Shown here: positions 20,551 through 27,024 of the stretch, in pieces | Layout of the letters: each line of letters starts with the position of its first letter | How positions within the stretch are numbered: the first letter of the stretch is position 1 | From: Chthonomonas sp. UBA2785 | GTDB lineage: Bacteria > Armatimonadota > Fimbriimonadia > Fimbriimonadales > Fimbriimonadaceae | Reading direction: 5' to 3' | Assembly: GCA_002352215.1 (NCBI GenBank) | Contig: DEIB01000005.1 | Coordinates: 1 to 64,000, forward strand | DNA: 64,000 nucleotides | Made by a program: the position numbers and the translations under genes | Notes under the pieces: model-generated | Told to the model about the DNA's origin: nothing | The model's database searches: none | What the model saw: the letters and a program-made list of their open reading frames with translations, nothing else

Positions 20551-21492
20551 ATGCGCACGAAGGCATTTACACTTATCGAGCTGCTCGTGGTGATCGCGAT
20601 CATCGCCATCCTTGCGGCTATCTTGTTCCCGGTCTTTGCTCAGGCAAAAGCCGCCGCGAAGAAAACGCAGGCGATCTCGAACCTCAAGAACATCGGCACC
20701 GCGGGGCAGATCTACATCGCCGACTACGATGACCAGTGGGGCATCGCAACTCCTCTCGTTCCGGGCATCGGTTACGCGTGGGACCGCTTCATCCCCGTCA
20801 AGGAGCTGATCAAGCCGACCACGAACGCCGGGGTGGCCGACGCCATCAACACGTTCTTCTACAACGCGCAGCAGCCGTACATGAAGAACTGGCAGATCCT
20901 GAACAACCCGGGCAGTGGCCAACGCACGCCGTTGCCGGCTTCGGTGTTCACCGCCGCTGGTATCACGCAAGCTGACATTGATGCGGCTCGCCCGCCGGTG
21001 ATCCACTACACGTACAACGGTCTTCTGCAGGGCTACTCCAGCACGGCCATCGAAAATCCCGCCGAACTCACGGTGTGGTGGACGGGCCAAGGCAACCGTG
21101 GCTTTACCGGTGCCGGCTACGCCAGCCCGCAGCTGATTTGTACGAACGCCGCTTCGGGTTGTTCGTATCAGCCGGCCGCCGCCGGTTGTGGCGCCACCAA
21201 CGGGTCCATCTCGTTCTACACGTCCAACTCCAGCAACTTCGGTTGGGACATGCACAACCGCACGTTCGTGTACTCCTACGCGGATAGCCACGTGAAGACC
21301 CGCAAGAGCGGCGTTTACACCACGGCTCAGCGTGATGCACGCAGCGACCCGTTCGCCTACTACCTGGGCAAGGAAGTGGACCGCTTCCGCGCCGGTGGGG
21401 CTCGGTACTGGGACATCAACTACTGCCACCCGTACATTTTCCGCCCGGACTTCGACTTCCAAAATTGGGACACCCCGTTGGTGGCGCCCTAA
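20551..21492 (+). CDS. Type II secretion pseudopilin-like / DUF1559-type prepilin
   Basis: A 313-residue protein with a type IV prepilin N-terminus ([20 protein letters not shown]). The first Glu of the mature helix is at position 5 after the cleavage point (FTLIE), as required for assembly. The residue before the cut is Ala6-side KA rather than the usual Gly, so prepilin peptidase processing may be slow or altered. The helix runs on as [23 protein letters not shown], the signature of the large, amplified pseudopilin family of Planctomycetota and Armatimonadota. The C-terminal domain is beta-rich, contains four Cys in about 50 residues (LICTN…SGCSY…AGCGA), and ends in an Asp-rich [17 protein letters not shown]. 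It would form surface filaments or a secretion pseudopilus; the substrate is unknown. The stop overlaps the start of the next gene. Confidence 0.85.
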   Translation: MRTKAFTLIELLVVIAIIAILAAILFPVFAQAKAAAKKTQAISNLKNIGTAGQIYIADYDDQWGIATPLVPGIGYAWDRFIPVKELIKPTTNAGVADAINTFFYNAQQPYMKNWQILNNPGSGQRTPLPASVFTAAGITQADIDAARPPVIHYTYNGLLQGYSSTAIENPAELTVWWTGQGNRGFTGAGYASPQLICTNAASGCSYQPAAAGCGATNGSISFYTSNSSNFGWDMHNRTFVYSYADSHVKTRKSGVYTTAQRDARSDPFAYYLGKEVDRFRAGGARYWDINYCHPYIFRPDFDFQNWDTPLVAP

Positions 21493-21677
21493 TGGCGAAG
21501 TGGACGGTCTTGCTGGCCCTGGGCGCATTTGCGCTCGGGCTGGTGGGTTGCCAGGGTGGTTCGGCCGATGCGCCTGAACGAGAAGGCGCAGCGCCGACTC
21601 CGCAACAAGCCGACCCGAACATGCAGTCTCCGGAAGAACGCGCCCGCGCACAAACCGGCGGCGGCGAAGGCTCCTAA
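21492..21677 (+). CDS. Small lipoprotein
   Basis: A 61-residue protein starting at ATG 21492, whose A is the last base of the TAA stop of the pseudopilin gene (TAATG), so it is translated by coupling. The N-terminus is a lipoprotein signal, LLALGAFALGLVGC, with Cys as the lipidation site. The rest is short, Pro/Gln/Glu-rich and disordered (APTPQQADPNMQSPEERARAQ). The tight link suggests it works with the pseudopilin, perhaps as a small pilotin-like or anchoring factor; that is inference. The same arrangement is worth looking for beside related pseudopilins. Confidence 0.7.
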   Translation: MAKWTVLLALGAFALGLVGCQGGSADAPEREGAAPTPQQADPNMQSPEERARAQTGGGEGS

Positions 21678-21699
21678 GCCTTCTTCTCGCTCACGACCG

Positions 21700-21743
21700 A
21701 TCCCCGCTCGATTCTCCCAAGGAATCCGGCGGGGATTTCTTTT
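21700..21743 (+). terminator. Intrinsic terminator after the pseudopilin-lipoprotein pair
   Basis: An 8-bp outer stem ATCCCCGC/GCGGGGAT surrounds an inner GATTC/GAATC stem and is followed by TTCTTTT. Confidence 0.85.
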
Positions 21744-21747
21744 CGAC

Positions 21748-21769
21748 CCGGGCCTCTGAATCCTTCTCC
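21748..21769 (+). promoter_or_regulatory. Shared 22-bp upstream element, copy 1
   Basis: CCGGGCCTCTGAATCCTTCTCC lies 26 nt before the TSUP gene and matches 19 of 22 positions of the element before the rhodanese gene at 22646. Its position suits a promoter element or an operator of a sulfur-responsive regulator. Confidence 0.5.
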
Positions 21770-21795
21770 CGCCCAGCCCCCCTGAACGGGCACAT

Positions 21796-22641
21796 ATGGA
21801 AATCTTTGGCTATCTCGCCGCCGTCGTGATCGGCATCAGCCTGGGGCTGATCGGCGGGGGCGGAAGCATCCTCACCGTGCCCGTGCTCGTGTACCTCTTC
21901 GGGGTGGGCGCTACCGAAGCCACCGCCTATTCGCTTTTCATCGTCGGTCTCACCGCCCTCATCGGCTCCTTGGCCTTTATGAAAAAGGGGCAAGTGGACT
22001 TCCGCACCGCCGCCGTCTTTGGTGTGCCGTCCATCCTCGCGGTGTATCTGGTGCGGGGCTATATCATGCCCATCATCCCGGCCAACTTGGGCACGCTAGG
22101 CTCGCTGGCCGTCACTCGAGACAAGGCCCTCCTCGTGCTCTTTGGGGTCCTCATGCTGGCCACCGCCTTCTCGATGATTCGCGCCAAGTCAACGCCCGAA
22201 GAAGACGAGACCCCAGTGCAGCCCGAGTTCAAGTACGGCAAGATCCTCCTCGAGGGCTTGCTGGTAGGCAGTGTGACGGGCCTCGTGGGGGCCGGGGGTG
22301 GGTTCCTCATCATCCCGGCGCTGGTGCTGCTGGCCAAGCTCCCCATGAAGCGAGCGGTGGGCACGTCGCTGCTCATCATCGCCGCCAAATCACTGATTGG
22401 GTTCACCGGCGATATGCAGACCAACTCGCACATCCAGTGGCCCTTGCTCCTCACCGTGGCGGGTCTCGCGACCGTGGGCATCATCATCGGCTCGCTCCTC
22501 GGCCAGCGGATTTCCGGGGCCAAGCTCAAGCCCGCCTTCGGCTGGTTTGTGCTCGTCATGGGGCTGTTCATGGTGGGCAAGGAGGTCGCCACCCCCGCGC
22601 CCGCCCCCGGTGACAAGGCTCCCGCCGTTTCGGCCCACTAA
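21796..22641 (+). CDS. TSUP family (TauE/SafE) anion exporter
   Basis: Inner-membrane protein of 281 residues with about eight hydrophobic spans. The internal duplication typical of the family is seen as LGLIGGGGSILTVPVLVYLFG (about 16-36) and TGLVGAGGGFLIIPALVLLA (about 161-180). TSUP proteins carry sulfite, thiosulfate, sulfoacetate or related organosulfur anions. The two following genes are a rhodanese and an MBL-rhodanese, which supports a sulfur anion as substrate and a role in sulfide or persulfide oxidation. ATG 21796 has no clear ribosome-binding site. An upstream 22-bp element is shared with the next gene. Confidence 0.88.
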   Translation: MEIFGYLAAVVIGISLGLIGGGGSILTVPVLVYLFGVGATEATAYSLFIVGLTALIGSLAFMKKGQVDFRTAAVFGVPSILAVYLVRGYIMPIIPANLGTLGSLAVTRDKALLVLFGVLMLATAFSMIRAKSTPEEDETPVQPEFKYGKILLEGLLVGSVTGLVGAGGGFLIIPALVLLAKLPMKRAVGTSLLIIAAKSLIGFTGDMQTNSHIQWPLLLTVAGLATVGIIIGSLLGQRISGAKLKPAFGWFVLVMGLFMVGKEVATPAPAPGDKAPAVSAH

Positions 22642-22645
22642 TGCA

Positions 22646-22667
22646 CCGGGACCCTGAATCCTTTTCC
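22646..22667 (+). promoter_or_regulatory. Shared 22-bp upstream element, copy 2
   Basis: The second copy (CCGGGACCCTGAATCCTTTTCC) lies 29 nt before the rhodanese start. Similar spacing to both genes points to one regulator or sigma factor. Confidence 0.5.
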
Positions 22668-22696
22668 ACCGCCATTCCCCTTATCCATCAACAACG

Positions 22697-23248
22697 ATGA
22701 AACGCATCGCTCCTTCCCAGTTGAAGTCGAATCTTGAGCAAGGCCACAAGGTCCAGCTCATTGACGTCCGCTCCGCCGCAGAATACGCCGCCGGCCACGT
22801 GCCGGGGGCCCTCAACGTGCCCATGGATCAAATCGAATCGCGGCTGGATGACCTGGCCGCCGACACCGAAGTGATCCTGGTGTGCCAAAGCGGCAACCGC
22901 GCTTGCATGACCCACGAAATGATTGAGAGCCACCACAACAACCTCACCATCCTGGATGGCGGGACCAAGGCGTGGCAAGAGTGCGGCCTGCCCGTGGTGA
23001 GCAGCACGCGCACCCGCTGGAGCCTGGACCGCCAAGTACGACTAGGCGCCGGGATGCTCGTCCTCATCGGGGTCATCCTCTCCGTAACCGTGCAGCCCGG
23101 GTTCATCTGGCTTGCCGGATTCGTGGGCGCCGGTCTCACTTTTGCGGGCTTGACGGACATCTGCGGCATGGCCGCCCTGCTGTCCAAGATGCCCTGGAAC
23201 CGCCCCGCCACCCCGGCCCCGGCCGCCAAGAAGGAGGTGAAAGCGTGA
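22697..23248 (+). CDS. Rhodanese fused to a DUF2892 membrane segment
   Basis: A 183-residue protein. Residues 1-100 are a rhodanese domain with the active-site Cys63 in VCQSGNRA and the preceding IDVRSAAEY. Residues about 112-165 hold two membrane helices of the DUF2892 type (LGAGMLVLIGVILSVTV, and GLTFAGLTDICGMAALLSKMPWN with the family's conserved Cys). The C-terminus is PA-rich and cytosolic. It should carry a persulfide at the membrane face, passing sulfane sulfur to or from the partner enzyme encoded next. Its gene ends in GTGA, overlapping the start of the MBL-rhodanese gene. Confidence 0.9.
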   Translation: MKRIAPSQLKSNLEQGHKVQLIDVRSAAEYAAGHVPGALNVPMDQIESRLDDLAADTEVILVCQSGNRACMTHEMIESHHNNLTILDGGTKAWQECGLPVVSSTRTRWSLDRQVRLGAGMLVLIGVILSVTVQPGFIWLAGFVGAGLTFAGLTDICGMAALLSKMPWNRPATPAPAAKKEVKA

Positions 23249-24642
23249 TCCTCAAGCAGTTCTGGAACGAGCAAGTTCAGCAATACAGCTATCTCATCGG
23301 GTGCCCCGGCGCGGGCGAGGCGATCGTCATTGACGCCGACCGCAACGTCGAACAGTACATCGCCGCTGCTGCCGCCGAACGCCTGCGCATCGTCCACGTG
23401 ACCGAAACGCACATCCACGCCGACTACTTGAGCGGCTCGCGAGAGCTGGCCCAACGCACCGGCGCCACGCTGTGGCTCTCCGCCGAAGGCGGGCCGGATT
23501 GGCAATACACCTTCACCACCCCCGAACACAAGCCGCTCCGCGATGGCGACACCATCCAGATCGGCGGCGTGACCGTGCAGGTGTGGCACACCCCCGGCCA
23601 TACGCCCGAGCACATTTCGTTCCTTATCCATGAGAATGGTGTGCTGCAAGGCGCGATGACCGGTGACTTCATCTTCGTGGGCGACGTTGGACGACCCGAC
23701 TTGCTCGAGAACGCCGCCAACATGAAGGGCACCGCCGAACCCGGCGCTCGCCGCCTCTTCCAATCCGTGCAGCGCTTCGCCGCCTTGCCGGATCACATCC
23801 TCATCTGGCCGGCGCACGGGGCGGGCTCCGCCTGCGGCAAAAGCCTAGGCGGGGTTCCGGTCTCCACCCTAGGCTACGAAAAAGCCACGGGCTGGGCGTG
23901 GCGCATCTCCGACGAGGACAAGTTCGTGGAGGAGGTGCTGGCCGGGCAGCCGGAGCCGCCGTTCTACTTCAAGATGATGAAGCACCTGAACAAGGTCGGC
24001 CCCGATCCGCGCCCAGCGGTGGACGCCCTGCCGCGTTCTAGCTCGCTCGCCGAGTTCGAAGCCGCCCGCGAACGCGGTGCCGTGGTGCTGGACGTGCGCC
24101 CCTCGGCCATGTACCTTCGCGAGCACATCCGGGGTTCGCTCCACATCCCCATCTACGCGATGTTTGCGCAGTACGTGGGCTGGCTGGTGGACTTCCAGGA
24201 CGAGGTGATCCTCATCGCCTCCGACGAGGCCAGCGCCAAGCAGGCCGCCACCTACATGGCGTACATCGGCTGGGACCGCGCCACGATGTGGTTCGGCGAG
24301 GACATCCTGCGCACTTACGAGCGAGCGGGGCACGAACTTGTGACCACCGCCGACCTGCAAGCCTGCGACGTGCCGAAGGATGCGGTGTGGATTGACGTTC
24401 GGGGCCGCAACGAGCGACTTGGGCAGAACATCCCCGACGCCGTGGGCATCACCCTGGGCGAGATGGTGGTGCGCAAGGATGAAATCCCGCAGGGCAAGCG
24501 CCTGGCGATCAGTTGCCAGGGCGGCACCCGCTCCCCGATTGGGGTCTCGGTGGCCGAGCGACTGGGGCACGACGTGCTCAATGTCCGCGACGGCTATTTG
24601 GGCTTCCTCACCTGCCAGGGCCGCCAAAAGGTCTCGGTTTAA
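23245..24642 (+). CDS. MBL-fold / double-rhodanese protein, persulfide dioxygenase-like
   Basis: A 465-residue three-domain protein like CstB and related persulfide dioxygenase-rhodaneses, which oxidise persulfides to sulfite or thiosulfate with non-heme Fe(II). MBL part: THIHADYLSG (His56, His58, Asp60), TPGHTPEHISF, TGDFIFVGDVGRPDLL and WPAHGAGSACGKSLGG. The first rhodanese domain (about 275-365) has ILIASDEAS where the Cys loop should be, so it is inactive. The second (about 370-465) keeps Cys424 in ISCQGGTRS. GTG 23245 overlaps the TGA of the preceding gene and has a perfect AAGGAGG 8 nt upstream, so it is coupled to it. The frame is open far upstream but that part is inside the rhodanese gene. 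Confidence 0.92.
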   Translation: MILKQFWNEQVQQYSYLIGCPGAGEAIVIDADRNVEQYIAAAAAERLRIVHVTETHIHADYLSGSRELAQRTGATLWLSAEGGPDWQYTFTTPEHKPLRDGDTIQIGGVTVQVWHTPGHTPEHISFLIHENGVLQGAMTGDFIFVGDVGRPDLLENAANMKGTAEPGARRLFQSVQRFAALPDHILIWPAHGAGSACGKSLGGVPVSTLGYEKATGWAWRISDEDKFVEEVLAGQPEPPFYFKMMKHLNKVGPDPRPAVDALPRSSSLAEFEAARERGAVVLDVRPSAMYLREHIRGSLHIPIYAMFAQYVGWLVDFQDEVILIASDEASAKQAATYMAYIGWDRATMWFGEDILRTYERAGHELVTTADLQACDVPKDAVWIDVRGRNERLGQNIPDAVGITLGEMVVRKDEIPQGKRLAISCQGGTRSPIGVSVAERLGHDVLNVRDGYLGFLTCQGRQKVSV

Positions 24643-24662
24643 GCGGTCCTTCCTGTCCGGTT

Positions 24663-24698
24663 CACGCCCTCCTTCTCACCAGGGGCCAGGAGGGCGTG
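24663..24698 (+). terminator. Hairpin after the sulfur module
   Basis: A perfect 10-bp stem CACGCCCTCC/GGAGGGCGTG with a 16-nt loop is followed by GCCTTGTT, a weak T-tract. Confidence 0.65.
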
Positions 24699-24710
24699 GC
24701 CTTGTTCGGC

Positions 24711-24716
24711 TATGCT
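24711..24716 (+). promoter_or_regulatory. -10 box TATGCT of a leaderless promoter
   Basis: TATGCT ends 7 nt before ATG 24724 and covers an alternative ATG at 24712. Confidence 0.5.
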
Positions 24717-24723
24717 CAAGGCC

Positions 24724-25251
24724 ATGACCGAGGCGCAATTGCTGCAAGAATGCCGGACCGAATGCCAGCAGATGGTGGCGGAAATCGAGGCCCTGCTGGA
24801 GGGCGCGAGCCCCGAACAACTCCGCGCGCAAATGGGGCCGAAATCTTGGCACTCGCTGCAGATCGTGGACCACTTTGTGCGGGCGCACGGCCCTTACCTG
24901 GAAGCCTGCCGCCCGGTGGCTGCTCAGGCCCCGACAGGGGATGGGCAAGAAGTGAAGCTAAAGTTCTTCACCCGCATGGTCGTGCGGCAGATGCGCAAGG
25001 GCACCGCCCCCGCTCCGCCGAACTTGGTGCCCCCGCCGACACCGGCGGAGAATATCGTGCAGACCTGGCGCGACCTGGAACGCGACACCGACGAGGTATG
25101 GGCCAGCCTGCAGGGCAAGTCGCTTTCGCACCAAGATTTCCGCAATCCCGAGCTCAAGATCGTCCGCATGCATCTGGCGGACTGGGTGGAGATCCGCCGC
25201 ACGCACCTGGCTTATCACCTGCCTCAGTTTCGTGCGCGATTGAAGTGCTAA
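24724..25251 (+). CDS. DinB-like four-helix protein
   Basis: A 175-residue helical protein resembling the DinB/DUF1569 superfamily: PKSWHSLQIVDHFVRAH carries the first conserved His pair, and DWVEIRRTHLAYHLPQF at the end carries the last conserved His, together a likely metal site. Members include thiol-dependent S-transferases that use bacillithiol or mycothiol, but many are uncharacterised. The start ATG 24724 follows a leaderless -10 box. It is a single gene between two terminators or promoters. Confidence 0.7.
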   Translation: MTEAQLLQECRTECQQMVAEIEALLEGASPEQLRAQMGPKSWHSLQIVDHFVRAHGPYLEACRPVAAQAPTGDGQEVKLKFFTRMVVRQMRKGTAPAPPNLVPPPTPAENIVQTWRDLERDTDEVWASLQGKSLSHQDFRNPELKIVRMHLADWVEIRRTHLAYHLPQFRARLKC

Positions 25252-25300
25252 GGCCTCATATCCTGGCAACCTTGACCCCCTTTCCCCCGTGATACATAGC

Positions 25301-25306
25301 GAGAAT
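25301..25306 (+). promoter_or_regulatory. Probable -10 box GAGAAT
   Basis: GAGAAT ends 7 nt before ATG 25314 and keeps the two key bases (A2, T6) of a -10 box. TTGACC at 25272 is present but at an unsuitable distance (23). Confidence 0.35.
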
Positions 25307-25313
25307 CATTGCA

Positions 25314-26261
25314 ATGGCAAATGAAATTATCATCGCGACGGACGCAAATCAAAAGCTCGCGACGCGCCCCACCAGCCCCGAAACGCGGCTGGCCAATCCC
25401 GTTCCCGGCATCCTTTTCCTCGCCACCGCCGGCCTGGGCTGGGCCGTTTTTGGCAGCACTATCGGCACGGTAGCGGGCGCCCTGGGCTTTGGCGGGTCCC
25501 TTGTTTTGGGCTCCATCCTTGCCAGCAGCATCCGCATGGCCGCGCAGTGGGAGAAAGGCATCGTCTTCCGCTTTGGGAAGTTTGTGGCCACCAAGGGGCC
25601 GGGCGTCTTCTTCCTGGTGCCCTTTGCCGACACCGTGCGCATGGTGGATACGCGCATCCGCACGATCGAGATTCCGCACCGCCAGGCCATCACCAAGGAC
25701 AACGTGCCGGTGCGGCTGGATGGCGTGATCTTCATGCGCGTGGATGACCCCTCGGCGGCGCTCATCCGCGTGCAGAACTACACCCAAGCGGTGCTGGAAT
25801 ACGCGCAGACAGCCCTCCGCGACATCGTGGGCGGCATGACGCTGGACGAAATCTTGGCCGACCGAGAACTGCTGGGCCAGCGGGTGGAAGCGATGGTGGA
25901 GCACGAAATTGACGGCTGGGGCCTGGAGGTGGCGGCGATCCGGATTCAGGATATCGAGCTACCCGAGGACCTGAAGCGGGTGATGGCCCGCCAGGCGAGC
26001 GCCGAGCGCGAAAAGCGCGCGACGATCACCAAGGCCGAAGGCGACCGCGAGGCCGCTGAGAACCTGGCCCTGGCCGCCCAGAAGATGGCGACCAGCCCGG
26101 GGGCGCTGCAACTCCGCACCCTGCAGACCCTAGATAGCCTGGGCACCTCGCCTTCCAACACGATTGTGCTGGCGGTGCCGGTGGAGCTTTCCAACGCGTT
26201 GAAGGCCGTACCGGAGCTGGCCGACGCCCTCAAGCCCCTGCCCAACAAGAACGAGTCTTAA
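25314..26261 (+). CDS. SPFH-domain protein, slipin / stomatin type
   Basis: A 315-residue membrane-anchored SPFH protein. Two hydrophobic stretches near the N-terminus (about 28-45 and 50-70) form the anchor, followed by the SPFH domain (QWEKGIVFRFGKFVATKGPGVFFLVPFADTVRMVDTRIRTIEIP). The characteristic DVPVRLDGVI-like segment is DNVPVRLDGVIFMRVDDP, and the coiled-coil part is DLKRVMARQASAEREKRA. Slipins organise membrane domains and often pair with NfeD proteases, but no nfeD is seen here. Its TAA stop overlaps the stop of a relic priA tail on the other strand. Confidence 0.92.
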   Translation: MANEIIIATDANQKLATRPTSPETRLANPVPGILFLATAGLGWAVFGSTIGTVAGALGFGGSLVLGSILASSIRMAAQWEKGIVFRFGKFVATKGPGVFFLVPFADTVRMVDTRIRTIEIPHRQAITKDNVPVRLDGVIFMRVDDPSAALIRVQNYTQAVLEYAQTALRDIVGGMTLDEILADRELLGQRVEAMVEHEIDGWGLEVAAIRIQDIELPEDLKRVMARQASAEREKRATITKAEGDREAAENLALAAQKMATSPGALQLRTLQTLDSLGTSPSNTIVLAVPVELSNALKAVPELADALKPLPNKNES

Positions 26262-26309
26262 ACCAAACTCATGGGGTCCACGTCCACCGCCACCCGCACG
26301 TCCTTGCTC
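26258..26309 (-). pseudogene. Relic of the priA 3' end (repeat copy A)
   Basis: Read on the minus strand this encodes SKDVRVAVDVDPMSLV and stops at TAA 26258-26260, matching the last residues of PriA (SKDVRVAVDVDPMSLI). Nothing upstream of it resembles priA. It is the isolated tail of a former or duplicated priA, directly abutting the convergent slipin gene. Copy B, at 27031-27076, belongs to the live priA. Confidence 0.85.
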
Positions 26310-26392
26310 GCAGAAGTCGATTTCTTACAGCAAGGACTTCGAGGCAGAATTCTTCGAACATAGAGCCGTGCGAATCTGGCCAAGAATAGGCG

Positions 26393-26398
26393 TATAAT
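26393..26398 (+). promoter_or_regulatory. -10 box TATAAT of a leaderless promoter
   Basis: A consensus TATAAT ends 6 nt before GTG 26405, the same geometry as the chromosomal genes, so the inserted gene is equipped for expression in this host. Confidence 0.6.
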
Positions 26399-26404
26399 GT
26401 TGCA

Positions 26405-27016
26405 GTGACAGAAAAGTCCAGATTCAAGAATGCCGGCCATCAAGAGATCCTTGGTGAGACCATTGCTAAGCTAGAGTTCTTCAAACATGGTTGGAATCCC
26501 TATACTAGGTTTCTGGATCATGAGAAGATTGATTTTGTTGTACGAAAGAACACAAAACGTTCAGTTCTCTACGCGGATATACAGGTAAAGAAAGTTACTC
26601 TTTACCGTGTGGCCGAAAAGTGGCAATCGGAGATGTTCGATGTAGTTGCATGGCGCTTCTTTGGAAAAGACGACTTCAGAGATGCGAATCCGAACCTTGC
26701 CGTTGCTCTTGTCTTCGTACACCAGGATCAAGGTGAAGGTGGATCAGTCTACGAATTTGAAGGCGATCTTTTCATCTTTAAGGCTTCTGAGTTGTCGTCT
26801 CTTATTGATCGTGGAATCGAAAGTAAGGGAAAGGTAAAAATGTACTTGGGAAGGAGTAAACAGGACCCGTCTCGATGGTATTGGTGTCGAGAATGGAGAA
26901 AGGGAATGTCTTTTGGGGATGAATCGGTAATCGAAGTCACTCATGCTAGGGGAAATCTTGAGCTACTTGACGAAATTGCCTTCTGCCATAAGTTTGTAGA
27001 CTCAAAAACTCCTTAG
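26405..27016 (+). CDS. PD-(D/E)XK nuclease-like protein on a low-GC insertion
   Basis: A 203-residue protein with base composition and codon use (many AAA, TTT, AGA-type codons) unlike its neighbours. The N-terminal half looks like a restriction-endonuclease fold: helix GHQEILGETIAKLEFFKHGW, then KIDFVVRKN with Asp43 and YADIQVKKV with Gln60-Val-Lys62 in the (D/E)xK place. Glu14/Glu18 in the first helix would complete the site. This layout, including the Gln in the motif, resembles solitary PD-(D/E)XK endonucleases such as the I-Ssp6803I type. The C-terminal half (WYWCREWRKG, then ELLDEIAFCHKF) is unassigned. It is flanked by copies of the priA 3' end. A homing-type or selfish nuclease is my inference; a stand-alone restriction or repair nuclease is the alternative. 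Confidence 0.6.
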   Translation: MTEKSRFKNAGHQEILGETIAKLEFFKHGWNPYTRFLDHEKIDFVVRKNTKRSVLYADIQVKKVTLYRVAEKWQSEMFDVVAWRFFGKDDFRDANPNLAVALVFVHQDQGEGGSVYEFEGDLFIFKASELSSLIDRGIESKGKVKMYLGRSKQDPSRWYWCREWRKGMSFGDESVIEVTHARGNLELLDEIAFCHKFVDSKTP

Positions 27017-27024
27017 CCAAACGC

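Noticed and set aside
20356..21651. Long minus-strand frame (431 codons) opposite the pseudopilin
   Set aside because: Arg/Val/Gly-rich shadow covering a confident gene, an intergenic region and a terminator-rich area.
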